Positions 54,727 through 63,998 of a stretch of 64,000 nt of DNA are shown here, in pieces. Every line of letters starts with the position of its first letter. Within the stretch, counting starts at the first letter, position 1. The notes below the pieces were generated by a model. It saw only the letters and a program-made list of their open reading frames with translations. It was not told the origin of the DNA and did no database searches. Source of the stretch: JAWMQL01 sp033283165. Lineage in GTDB: Bacteria; Pseudomonadota; Gammaproteobacteria; Pseudomonadales; Halieaceae. The stretch covers positions 170,897 through 234,896 of the forward strand of contig JAWMQL010000009.1 of NCBI GenBank assembly GCA_033283165.1, given 5' to 3'. The position numbers and the translations under genes were made by a program.

Positions 54727-55209
54727 ATGACCGAGGGCAGGATACTTGCAGCACAGCAGCATGGCGCCTATGTGATCCGTTTGGAGGGAGACGTGCGGCT
54801 CACCCTGTGTACCACCATTGACGATTATTTCCAGCGCATGTACGACGACCCGGAGTTCGCCAGCGTCTGGCTCGACCTCTGTGCCGCCGAGGGAATAGAC
54901 AGCACCACGCTCGGACTGTTGGCCAAACTGGCATTGCAGGTCCAGAGCCGTTTCGGATTCCAACCGGCTATTTACTCCTGCGCCCCGGGTATCAACCGCC
55001 TGTTGAAGAGCATGGGCTTCCAGCGCCTGTTCGAGTTACACGAGGAGGCCTGCGCCAACCCGGCGGATATCAATGAAATTCCCATGGTCGAGGGCAGTGA
55101 GCAGGCGGTCAGGGACAAGGTGGTCGAAGCCCATCGCGTGCTGATGGACCTCAGCGATGAGAACCGGCACCGCTTCCAGGACCTGATGGCGGTACTGGAG
55201 GCGTCCTGA
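54727..55209 (+). CDS. rssC: STAS-domain anti-sigma factor antagonist, RssC-like
   Basis: A 160-residue STAS-fold protein. VIRLEGDVRL opens the fold and AEGIDSTTLGLLAKL carries the likely phosphorylated Ser59, the substrate of the PP2C partner. GINRLLKSMGFQRLFEL ends the domain, and a helical tail (EQAVRDKVVEAHRVLMDLSDENRHRF) follows. The start is 2 bases after the rssB stop, so they are co-translated. It probably acts as an anti-anti-sigma factor in RpoS control. The stop abuts the stop of the convergent TerB-like gene. Confidence 0.84.
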   Translation: MTEGRILAAQQHGAYVIRLEGDVRLTLCTTIDDYFQRMYDDPEFASVWLDLCAAEGIDSTTLGLLAKLALQVQSRFGFQPAIYSCAPGINRLLKSMGFQRLFELHEEACANPADINEIPMVEGSEQAVRDKVVEAHRVLMDLSDENRHRFQDLMAVLEAS

Positions 55210-55662
55210 TCAGCCTTTCGCGGTGTCCCGTGCCGCCAGCTTCAGACGGATATAGTCCACGTGTGAGACATAGGTCAGTTCCGCCACCCGGCGGATCAGG
55301 TGTTCCTCGTACCTGTCGAGGTTGCCGTCCGCATAGGCCACAGCCCACATGTCCGCGACCAGTTGCAGTTTCTGTTCCGGCGTGAAGTTATCGTTGATTT
55401 CGCGGGTAAATTCATACAGCGAGGTGGATTCGTCGACCTTTGCGCTGGCGTTGTCAATCAGCTGCCGGACCTCGGTAAGTTCGAGGTCCAGGGATTCACT
55501 CAGCAGGCGCTCCATCGTCACCTGCTCCTCGCTGCCCTGGGTAAAATCCGCGCGGGCGGTTTCCACCAGCAGGGCCGCCGCCACCAGATGCAGGCGGCGC
55601 TCCCGCTGTTCGGTGGTCTCCCTGGCGGGGACCTCAAACAGTGCTTTCAGGGCGCTGATCAT
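55210..55662 (-). CDS. TerB-like (DjlA N-terminal type) protein
   Basis: A 150-residue all-helical soluble protein. RRLHLVAAALLVETARADF, ERLLSESLDLELTEVRQLID and KLQLVADMWAVAYADGNLDRYEEHLIRRVAELTYV match the TerB/tellurite-resistance-type domain, where an acidic AxADG-type segment can bind a metal. Members act in tellurite stress and chaperone contexts; no function is assigned. Its ATGA overlaps the stop of tal, giving a dusA-tal-terB operon. Confidence 0.75.
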   Translation of the reverse strand: MISALKALFEVPARETTEQRERRLHLVAAALLVETARADFTQGSEEQVTMERLLSESLDLELTEVRQLIDNASAKVDESTSLYEFTREINDNFTPEQKLQLVADMWAVAYADGNLDRYEEHLIRRVAELTYVSHVDYIRLKLAARDTAKG

Positions 55663-56612
55663 TGCTTGCTGATTAACTGCTCCAGTTTTTCCTGGTCGGC
55701 CACAAAGTTGCGGATACCCTCCGCCAGCTTCTCGGTGGCCATGGCATCGGCGTTGAGTTGCCAGCGGAATTCCGCCTCGCTGGGTCCGTGCTTGAAATCT
55801 GTTGAATCGGCCAACTCCGGCGCCAGTTGCCGCGGCAGCTCAGCGTTGTCGGCCGCCAGTTCCGCCAACAGTGCCGGGCTGATGGTGAGGCGATCACAGC
55901 CCGCCAGCGCCTCGATCTCGCCCGCGTTGCGGAAGCTGGCGCCCATGACGACCGTGTTATAGCCGTGCAATTTGTAGTAGTCGTAAATGCGCCGCACCGA
56001 CTGCACCCCCGGGTCGTCCTGGGGCGAGTTGATCACCAGTTCGGTATGGGCCTTGTACCAGTCGAGAATCCGGCCAACGAAGGGTGAGATGAGGTACACC
56101 CCCGCGTCGGCGCAGGCGGCCGCCTGACTGAACCCGAACAGCAGCGTCAGGTTGCAGTTGATGTCTTCCCGCTCCAGCTGTTCGGCGGCGCGTATACCTT
56201 CCCAGGTGGAAGCGATCTTGATCAAAATACGCTCGCGACCGATACCGGCTTCCTCGTAGAGGCCGATCAGCTTCCGCGCACGCGCCATGGTGGCGGCAGA
56301 GTCGAAAGACAGGCGCGCGTCTACCTCGGTGGAGATCCGCCCCGGGACGATAGCCAGAATTTCCCGGCCCACGTCCACCGCGAACCGGTCACAGCAGTTG
56401 GCCAGCTGTTCCGGCTCGCTGCCGCCCTGGGCGCTGGCCCAGGCCCGGGCCCCGTCCAGTAACTCGGCGTAGTGCGGCAGGGCGGCCGCTTTCAGCAGCA
56501 GGGAGGGATTGGTGGTGGCGTCCTGCGGTTGGAACTCGCGGATCGCCTCGATATCCCCGGTGTCGGCGACCACGTCGGTCATCGCCTTGAGTTGTTCGAG
56601 TTTGTTGCTCAT
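55659..56612 (-). CDS. tal: Transaldolase
   Basis: A 317-residue class I aldolase of the pentose phosphate pathway. The catalytic Lys132 is in LIKIASTWEGI, and the conserved Asp17 is in VVADTGD, both at the same numbers as E. coli TalB. DATTNPSLLL and TLLFGFSQAAACADAGV are further signatures. The gene is 12 bases downstream of dusA and coupled to the TerB-like gene. Confidence 0.96.
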   Translation of the reverse strand: MSNKLEQLKAMTDVVADTGDIEAIREFQPQDATTNPSLLLKAAALPHYAELLDGARAWASAQGGSEPEQLANCCDRFAVDVGREILAIVPGRISTEVDARLSFDSAATMARARKLIGLYEEAGIGRERILIKIASTWEGIRAAEQLEREDINCNLTLLFGFSQAAACADAGVYLISPFVGRILDWYKAHTELVINSPQDDPGVQSVRRIYDYYKLHGYNTVVMGASFRNAGEIEALAGCDRLTISPALLAELAADNAELPRQLAPELADSTDFKHGPSEAEFRWQLNADAMATEKLAEGIRNFVADQEKLEQLISKQ

Positions 56613-56624
56613 GCCTGTGTTCCG

Positions 56625-57635
<1,011 letters not shown>

Positions 57636-57845
57636 TGATAAAAACCAATTAGCAAAATATATGATACACCGGTATTCGGGCTGTATCGACTCGGTTATTG
57701 CCCCTTGTTTATGTGTTTCGGGCGTATTTTAGCCCTATTTCAACGGTAATCCGCCCGAATATTTCAGGAAAATACAGGCTAAACAATCTTGTATCCGGTA
57801 AATTTCAAAAATACCGTTTAAGCACATCATTATACCGGAGAAAGT
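57636..57845. other. AT-rich junction between dusA and the integrase gene (probable att and arm-site region)
   Basis: This 210-base gap is visibly AT-richer than the flanking chromosome. It holds four copies of TACCG(G) or its complement (57669-57675, 57795-57800, 57812-57816, 57833-57838), possible integrase arm-type sites. The dusA start is at its left edge and the integrase ATG at its right (GGAG 5 bases upstream). No attR copy of the dusA 5' sequence was found elsewhere in the window. Confidence 0.5.
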
Positions 57846-58931
57846 ATGGCCTCTATCGCATTACGCAAAAACAAGAGCGGATCATCGTCGTGGATCGTGT
57901 CGATCAAGTACACACATAGCGGAGTCCAGCACCGAGAAACTAAAGCGTTCAAGACCGAACTCTACAAGAAGCGAGATGTAGAAGCTTGGGCCAGGAGAAG
58001 AGAGCTGGATTTAATGAATGGAAAGGTGTACTCGCACAAGCAGGCGAATGTGACTCTTGCCCAGCTCACCGAGCGCTATATCTGCGAATTCGAAAAAGAA
58101 AGTGGCTGGGGAAGAACGAAGGCGTCCGATCTGCGACATCTGATGGGGTACAGCATCGCGGGCATACCGGTAGTTCGGCTAAAGGCGAAAGACTTTATTG
58201 CCCACATCAAGATGCGGCGGAATACGGGCGTGGCACCATCTACAGCAGCAAACGACCTGATTTGGTGGCGTATAGTAATACAGGTGGCGATAGGAGCCTG
58301 GGGCTTCCCGTTCTCCCTAGAGGCCATCGATGCCGCGAACAAGGTGCTCAGGGCCCACAATATTATCGGGAAATCAGAAAAACGAACGCGTCGGCCAAAA
58401 CTTGAGGAGCTTGAACAAATCCTGGAATTCGTATCGCAACGAGACGGTCGACAAACGATACCGATGGTAGACTTGATACTATTCCAAATATTCAGTGCCC
58501 GGCGGATCGCGGAAACCTGTCGACTCACATGGCAGGATTATAACGTCGAAGATAATTCGGTTATTGTACGCGAGATGAAAGACCCTCGTAAGAAGCGAGG
58601 AAATAACGTGGTTACGATTCTCACGGATGAGGCAGTCGCGATTTTGAACCGGCAGCATCAACAGGCGGGGGAATCTCGCATATTTCCTTACGACGAAAGA
58701 TCTGTCAGTGCGAACTTCGCTCGGACTTGCAAAATCCTTGGAATAAAGGATTTACGCCTACATGACCTGCGCCATGAAGCCACAAGTTGGTTATTTGAAA
58801 AAGGATTGGATATCCCGCGAGTGAGCAAAGTAACCGGCCACAAAAGTTGGGGTTCGTTACAGCGCTATGCTCATCTAGAGCATGTTGAATCATTCAACAA
58901 ATACGAAAAATGGAAGTGGTTATGCAGTTGA
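57846..58931 (+). CDS. int: Tyrosine-type site-specific integrase (dusA-associated)
   Basis: A 361-residue tyrosine recombinase. An N-terminal DUF4102-free SAM-like core-binding region (about 65-165) precedes the catalytic domain with Arg220 (SARRIAE), Lys in REMKDPRKKRG, His306 and Arg309 (LHDLRHEAT), His332 (TGHKSWG) and the nucleophile Tyr341 (RYAHLEHV). All catalytic residues are present, so it is probably active. Codon use and base composition are AT-richer than in the flanking genes. It faces away from dusA, starting 210 bases from the dusA ATG. No excisionase gene is seen next to it. Confidence 0.92.
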   Translation: MASIALRKNKSGSSSWIVSIKYTHSGVQHRETKAFKTELYKKRDVEAWARRRELDLMNGKVYSHKQANVTLAQLTERYICEFEKESGWGRTKASDLRHLMGYSIAGIPVVRLKAKDFIAHIKMRRNTGVAPSTAANDLIWWRIVIQVAIGAWGFPFSLEAIDAANKVLRAHNIIGKSEKRTRRPKLEELEQILEFVSQRDGRQTIPMVDLILFQIFSARRIAETCRLTWQDYNVEDNSVIVREMKDPRKKRGNNVVTILTDEAVAILNRQHQQAGESRIFPYDERSVSANFARTCKILGIKDLRLHDLRHEATSWLFEKGLDIPRVSKVTGHKSWGSLQRYAHLEHVESFNKYEKWKWLCS

Positions 58932-59117
58932 AAGCCTGCGTTGTCAAAATTTGGAGATAAAAGTGCCGAAAATTTTGACCGCTTCTACCTCACAGCGGAA
59001 GTCGTCGGAGTTGTCGAGGGTGGCCCGTCCGCTTCGCCTGTATTTCTCTCGCGCAGCTACCTGGATGAGATTGACATCTCCGTGGCCGGGGATTCGGGGT
59101 TGCGAAGCGCTTTATAG
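58932..59117 (+). pseudogene. Open stretch in frame directly after the integrase stop (possible gene fragment)
   Basis: After the integrase TGA the same frame stays open for 61 codons to a TAG at 59115, reading KPALSKFGDKSAENFDRFY then LTAEVVGVVEGGPSASPVF and LSRSYLDEIDISVAGDSG. The composition looks protein-like and the GC is higher than in the integrase. There is no good start codon. It may be the tail of another gene joined here, or chance. The rest of the 58932-59132 gap holds nothing else I can support. Confidence 0.3.
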
Positions 59118-59132
59118 TGATATCCTTTTCTC

Positions 59133-60179
59133 TCATTCCGCCGGATGAATTTTCGGGAAGGTCCAGTTACCACCGAGAATCTCCCCGCGAGGTTTGTACA
59201 TACGGATGGCATAATTCCAGCCGGGAGTGATTGGAATACAGTTCGCCTTGTCGTCGTCGCAGCCGCCGAAGCGGATTGTGTACGACCTGTCGTCATTTTT
59301 CTTCGCCGAGAAATTATTGTAACTGTTTACGCCGAGGTCGTTCGCTTCGAGATACCCGTCGGCGTTGTAGACCGTGATGGACCAGAATGCATCTACCGGC
59401 ACCTCCTTCACGGTCACCTCGTACGGTATCGCGCCGTCGTTTTTGGCAACGCGGCCCAAAATGTAGAAGGCGGCAGATCGCGGTAAACCGCCCCAGCCCG
59501 CCGCCGCGCCGACCAGGTAGTCCACCGGCCTGACATCCTCTTTGCGCCCAAATGCGTAAGTCGTGTCAAAGCCTAGCACCGCCAGATCGTTCAGCGCCTT
59601 GCGTGCAACCGCCAGGTCCCTGGTATTCCAGTCCGGCGTTTCGAATGGACCGTCGCCACCACCGCTGAGCGCAATCTTGTCCTGGGCGGCGTGGGCATCG
59701 GTGAGGTCATCGGGGTCTCCGGCATTGTAGAAGGTCCGGAAAGTCACGGAGGCGAAACGCGTGCCTACCTCGTCTTCCGTCAGCGTATAAGTTCCCGGCT
59801 CCGATTCGACGAACATGTAATGGTCCTGATTTACCACGTGCATGGACATATAACGGCCGCCGATCTCCGGCAGCTTAATCTTTACAGGGCGGGAAAGGTC
59901 GAGCACCACTGCGGAGTAGAGCGTATCCTGATTCATGCGGATGACCGGCTGTTCGTCCGGTGTCGTGGGCTTACGCACATGGAAAAGTTGCCCGACTTTT
60001 GTATGAAACGTTTTCATATTGTTGCGGAACATGTGGTCCGATTCGGCGCGCACGAAGTTATCGACAGTCACCGGTTCGTCGGCAGATGCGCTGGTGCTGG
60101 CGGTAGCGGCAGTCATGACGATGCTCATCGAGGCAAGGAGCGCGCGTGTCTTGATGATTTGTGGTGCCAGTCGTTTCAT
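59133..60179 (-). CDS. DUF1254/DUF1214-domain exported protein
   Basis: A 348-residue exported protein. A signal peptide (about 1-33, ending SASA) is followed by the DUF1254 region (VDNFVRAESDHMFRNN, PVIRMNQDTLYSAVVLDLSRPVKIKLPEIGGRYMSMHVVNQDHYMF) and the DUF1214 region (PVDAFWSITVYNADGYLEAND, NSYNNFSAKKNDDRSYTIRFGG, NWTFPKIHPAE). Such proteins are common in oxidative and lipid-degrading bacteria but have no known reaction. A run GGGGACATATATCCC lies upstream at about 60212. It is a single gene. Confidence 0.8.
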   Translation of the reverse strand: MKRLAPQIIKTRALLASMSIVMTAATASTSASADEPVTVDNFVRAESDHMFRNNMKTFHTKVGQLFHVRKPTTPDEQPVIRMNQDTLYSAVVLDLSRPVKIKLPEIGGRYMSMHVVNQDHYMFVESEPGTYTLTEDEVGTRFASVTFRTFYNAGDPDDLTDAHAAQDKIALSGGGDGPFETPDWNTRDLAVARKALNDLAVLGFDTTYAFGRKEDVRPVDYLVGAAAGWGGLPRSAAFYILGRVAKNDGAIPYEVTVKEVPVDAFWSITVYNADGYLEANDLGVNSYNNFSAKKNDDRSYTIRFGGCDDDKANCIPITPGWNYAIRMYKPRGEILGGNWTFPKIHPAE

Positions 60180-60315
60180 TTGCTTTTCCTGTAAATGTTC
60201 TCAGCGGGATTGGGGACATATATCCCAAGCTGTTCACTTAGCCTCATGACGCATTCAGTTTTAACGGATTGGGCTTTTATCTCCCCTCATCCGTCCGGGC
60301 GTTCAGAGCCGCCGC

Positions 60316-61356
60316 CTATTGTCCCTTTCGGTCATACGCCCCGAACATGCTCGGATCCAACCCTTTGCGATCGAACAGTCCCTTCAGTGCTATATTGCCC
60401 ATCTGCGGCCCATGATCGGTCATGGTCACCCACATGATGTGATCGACGTTGCCGGGGCCCTCCTTATGGAACGATGCACCCACGGGTCCCATCGTAATGT
60501 ACTCAACACCATCAATGTTGTCGTAATCATAGTAATGCAGGTGCCCCGCGAACATGGTGTGCTTTCTTCCCTTGAGCATCGCCTGAATTGACTGGAAGCT
60601 GGCCGACGGATTTTCCCAGCAAGGTTCATGCATGAACAGGAAAGTCCATTTAACATCGGGATGTTTCGCGAGCGCCTGCCTGATCCAGGTGAGCTGCTGT
60701 TCGTCAAACTCGACCGGAGAGCTGAGACCCGCTATGACTGATTCATCGGACATGAATTCCGCCAGCATGGCTTGAGCTTTGGCGGGGTCTTCAACCTGCA
60801 GCCTGTTGTAAAGTTCGAGTTTTTCCTTCATGTCAGGCGGCGGCGCAGGCCGGTTGTACTCGGTATCAAGCACCATGAATAACACGTCCTTGTAAATGAA
60901 GTAGTAGTAAGTCGCTCCGTAACGTTCCCGCCATACCCCCTTGGCGGTAGCGTTGGCGATGTCGTGGTTGCCCGGTGTTTTGAAGAATCGCATATCGAGC
61001 TCACCAAGCATTGAATCCACTTCATTCCACTCGGCGTTCAATTCGGCAGGCTGATCGCTATAGCCTTCGATCAGGTCTCCGACATTGATGACAAATTCTG
61101 GTTGTAGCAGGTTGATTTGCGGCAAAGCCGTTTGAAATGTGTCTTGCACATTGGCCCCCCCCGTTCGGTCGCCGACGATCACAAACTGGAAGTCGTTGGG
61201 GTTGTTCTGGAAGTCTCTGGCCGTCCATGGTTGTGCGCTGGCCAGGCGATCGGACTCATAGGAGAACGCCGACGCTTGTGAGGTCTGCTCTTGCGTCGCG
61301 CAGCCCAATGCAAGCAGGGTGATAACAAGAATGGTGGCCGTTTCGATGACTCTCAT
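60316..61356 (-). CDS. Lipoprotein calcineurin-like metallophosphoesterase
   Basis: A 346-residue protein with lipobox LALGC (Cys19). Calcineurin-type motifs are VIVGDRTGG, NVGDLIEG, TPGNHDIAN, LFMHEPCW and FAGHLHYYDYD, which supply the di-metal ligands. It probably faces the periplasm. Substrates of this subgroup include nucleotides, phospholipids and phosphonates; none is indicated. Transcribed in the same direction as the DUF1254 gene, with a 136-base gap (60180-60315) that shows no terminator. Confidence 0.83.
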   Translation of the reverse strand: MRVIETATILVITLLALGCATQEQTSQASAFSYESDRLASAQPWTARDFQNNPNDFQFVIVGDRTGGANVQDTFQTALPQINLLQPEFVINVGDLIEGYSDQPAELNAEWNEVDSMLGELDMRFFKTPGNHDIANATAKGVWRERYGATYYYFIYKDVLFMVLDTEYNRPAPPPDMKEKLELYNRLQVEDPAKAQAMLAEFMSDESVIAGLSSPVEFDEQQLTWIRQALAKHPDVKWTFLFMHEPCWENPSASFQSIQAMLKGRKHTMFAGHLHYYDYDNIDGVEYITMGPVGASFHKEGPGNVDHIMWVTMTDHGPQMGNIALKGLFDRKGLDPSMFGAYDRKGQ

Positions 61357-61695
61357 AACGTCCTTGCTCCTTTATGGGGTGACGGGAATATTATGTGGCC
61401 GGTAACAGCTGCGGCCTGAACCGCTCAAAGCAATGCAACAGTATTATAAGGAGAGCACAAATGCTCGAATTGACCTGCATCAATCCCGGGCGACTGACCG
61501 GGCCAGTTGTCGGCAAAAGTGGCTAACGGAATCAGCATAGCCAGATAATGATCGCTTCCAGTTCCAGGCCGCCTTCCGCAAAAATTCTACGCCCGATATA
61601 ATTTGGTGCATCGCCTACGCCTCATTGCAGACATGGATTAACCAGGGAAAAGCTACCGCTAACCGCAAGGCCTGGCTGCTCCTGGAACCGATTAA
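61357..61695. other. Intergenic region with one very small ORF
   Basis: The 339-base gap contains no large gene. One 21-codon ORF at 61461-61526 (plus strand, MLELTCINPGRLTGPVVGKSG) has AAGGAG 7 bases upstream of its ATG, but it is short and has no family. No repeat, terminator or tRNA was seen. Confidence 0.5.
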
Positions 61696-63678
61696 TCATC
61701 TGGCACGGCCATATAGAGCTGGCGGAACCACGACGGCCTTCTCGGGTTTATAGCGGTCAAACAGATCGAGCAGGCGTGCGGCTTCGGTTGCATTCCCCCT
61801 GACCTTCACCTCGCCTTGCTCAATCAATTCTTCCGGTTTTGCCAGGCTCAGATAGAGCCTGCTCCAGGTCTCGCCACTCATGACCAGGGTGATTTCAGCC
61901 CGGTGTTGATACGTATCCGGGTCAGCCACAAACTCAGCAACAGCTCGACGCACATGCAGTCCGGCCCTGGTGCCGTCAGCGAACTCGAAGCGGATCACTT
62001 TATTGGTCGTGCCGCTTTTTTCCGGATCGATCCGCACACGGAAGTAATCTACAAACGTGGCTGGTGCGGCGACGATTGCTTCAGGTGGCGGTGGAATGAG
62101 ACGCGCAACGCTAATCTTGCCTTCCAGGGAGAGTGCCTGTGACATCAGGTGTGCGCGATCATTGGCGCCTGTCGACACGTAAGCCATCTGGCGCAAGCAC
62201 TCCGCCTTGAGTTCACGTGCTTCCTTGTCCTGGTTATTGATCAGGTAAAGCTGATTCGCCAGTTTCGCGGCCCAGGCAAATTCCCTTTTATCCAACGCAG
62301 TTCGCGCCGCTGCAAGCACTTTTTCACGGCCGCCCATCAGCGGTACCAGTCGCTGCGCCTCATCGATTGGTGCGAGAGGTTTCAGATTCGCCGCATCATT
62401 GTCATACCAACCTACTGTCTGGTAGTAAATCGCTGGCGGGTATGAGGAAATTTCGCCGTACGATTGCAGATTTATCGGAGCTTCATCGAGGTACTTCGGA
62501 AATTTGACAAAGTGACGCAGGTCGTCCGGCCCCAGGCCCCCAAGGATGCCGCGCAGGGATTGATCGAGCACAAAGCTCGCGCCATCCAGATACTGCTCCA
62601 GTGTCTCGCGGATTTTCCCGGCCCCCACGACGGGCTTGCAGGCCGCGGAAATCAGTACATCGGCATTCAAGTCCCGGTTGAACTTCAGTCCTTCGATCCA
62701 GATTCGCGGGTCCCGGAACACGTCACCACGCAGCGAGTACAGTTGTGGCGGCGCACTCCACAGCATGGTCGTGAAGAGAATTTTGCGGTCGGGCAGCCAG
62801 ACCGTAGTATGGACTTTATCGTCCGAACCATACTTGGTGAAGAACTGCATCCTGACTCCGAGGGCCGTGAGTTCCTCGCCGTCCTGCACCGGCCGGTTGA
62901 CCGGAATGAAGGCCGAGTTGTCCATCTCGGACAGATTGGTCGGGACCACGTATGCATCGGGACCTTCTTTCGGCATGTAGCCGTTGAACTGCACGACTGC
63001 GCGCGCCGTCAGGTAGGGGCCGACCTCGGGATAGAACGCCGGCGCACCGCCAGCATTCTCCTTAACCACGTCGTTGAGGCCGGGATGGCCGATGACCATG
63101 ACGTCGCTGTTGCCCTCGGCCAGCACCGCCGCCCCGTAGCAGGTATGTGAATGCCCGTAGATGATCGCCTTGAAAGGCTTGTCAGTGACGGTACGGATGG
63201 CTTGAATATTGAGTTCGGCGTCGTGCCTGGTGTCACCCGTGTCAAAGGCAATAAGGCCATCCTCGGTCTCGATAAAAGCCATCGGTGCAAGGCTATAACC
63301 GCCTAGCACATAAATTCCCTCGACCGGGTTTTCAATAGTTGGCTCGACCCAATTGAAGTCGCCAATGCGACTTAGCAACTCTTTATTGGTGATGGCGCCA
63401 TTTTGTGCCTCGATCATGGCAACCGGCGCGCCCATGTACCGGTTCGTAGCAAAGGTCATCGCCTCCTCCCGGGCGATGTTCTCCACGACGCCAGATCCCT
63501 CAATATTTTCCACGGTTGATGATGCCGCACGGGCAATGTTCGGGAACCCCAGTGAAGACACACCCACACCGCCTGCAAACAAGGTTGCCGCCGTCAGGAA
63601 CTCCCGCCGGTTTTGGTCGGAGCCTCCCGTATGTGCATCAAGACCGTCACTGTTATTCCTGCCGGTTTTTATTGTCAT
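61696..63678 (-). CDS. Alkylsulfatase-like MBL-fold protein, Tat-exported, with altered zinc motif
   Basis: A 660-residue protein. The twin-arginine signal NRREFLTAATLFAGGVGVSS (about 23-42) directs Tat export. The body follows the SdsA-type alkylsulfatase layout: an MBL-fold N-terminal half (GIYVLGGYSLAPMAFIETEDGLIAFDTGD, FKAIIYGHSHTCYGAAVLAEG), a helical dimerisation domain (YLDEAPINLQSYGE onward) and an SCP2-like C-terminus (EEL...VRGNATEAARLLDLF). The MBL motif HxHxDH reads HSHTCY (His176, His178, Cys180, Tyr181): the Asp and third His are replaced. Catalysis may be lost or use a different metal site. AAGGAG lies about 9 bases before the ATG. Confidence 0.82.
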   Translation of the reverse strand: MTIKTGRNNSDGLDAHTGGSDQNRREFLTAATLFAGGVGVSSLGFPNIARAASSTVENIEGSGVVENIAREEAMTFATNRYMGAPVAMIEAQNGAITNKELLSRIGDFNWVEPTIENPVEGIYVLGGYSLAPMAFIETEDGLIAFDTGDTRHDAELNIQAIRTVTDKPFKAIIYGHSHTCYGAAVLAEGNSDVMVIGHPGLNDVVKENAGGAPAFYPEVGPYLTARAVVQFNGYMPKEGPDAYVVPTNLSEMDNSAFIPVNRPVQDGEELTALGVRMQFFTKYGSDDKVHTTVWLPDRKILFTTMLWSAPPQLYSLRGDVFRDPRIWIEGLKFNRDLNADVLISAACKPVVGAGKIRETLEQYLDGASFVLDQSLRGILGGLGPDDLRHFVKFPKYLDEAPINLQSYGEISSYPPAIYYQTVGWYDNDAANLKPLAPIDEAQRLVPLMGGREKVLAAARTALDKREFAWAAKLANQLYLINNQDKEARELKAECLRQMAYVSTGANDRAHLMSQALSLEGKISVARLIPPPPEAIVAAPATFVDYFRVRIDPEKSGTTNKVIRFEFADGTRAGLHVRRAVAEFVADPDTYQHRAEITLVMSGETWSRLYLSLAKPEELIEQGEVKVRGNATEAARLLDLFDRYKPEKAVVVPPALYGRAR

Positions 63679-63893
63679 TCCGAGGTCTCCTTACTCGGCC
63701 GTAAACTTTCATCCAGTATAGATATTATTTTGAGTTTGTCGCTTGACAGTGAAAAAGCTGATTTGTTGAGAGACTACCTCTTAGGCACAAACTTCGGCCG
63801 ATAGCGTGTCCACTATTAGGTGCGGGTTCAATTGGTCGATGCAAGTGATCTGCGCCCATGAACTACAAAGGGTCCGCTTCCACCTCAAATCCG

Positions 63894-63998
63894 TCATTCA
63901 GTTTTGGGGTGTCTAACACTCCACATAAAGTAGAGTGCGCCAATCGTTAACAGAATCGCGACGCTTATACTGAAAGTCCCTGTTGCGTTGAATGCTCC
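63894..63998 (-). CDS. C-terminal end of a membrane protein (partial)
   Basis: Reading the minus strand from the window edge gives GAFNATGTFSISVAILLTIG, a hydrophobic helix, then ALYFMWSVRHPKTE and a TGA at 63896-63894. This looks like the last helix and short basic tail of a membrane protein such as a transporter. Only 35 codons are visible. The 215 bases between it and the alkylsulfatase-like gene hold no feature I can support beyond that gene's ribosome site. Confidence 0.45.
   Translation of the reverse strand, partial: GAFNATGTFSISVAILLTIGALYFMWSVRHPKTE

Noticed and set aside
53543..55209. HsbR-HsbA rather than RssB-RssC
   Set aside because: HsbR proteins carry a C-terminal kinase-type domain that is absent here, and the linker sequence and neighbours (mlaA, tal, dusA) fit RssB.
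60200..60240. GGGGACATATATCCC with GTTCACTTA as a second copy of the repeat at 1126
   Set aside because: Only fragments of the core match and there is no second arm, so it cannot be called the same element.
63917..63937. A CACTC/GAGTG hairpin at the right edge
   Set aside because: A five-base stem inside a likely coding sequence is not distinguishable from chance.
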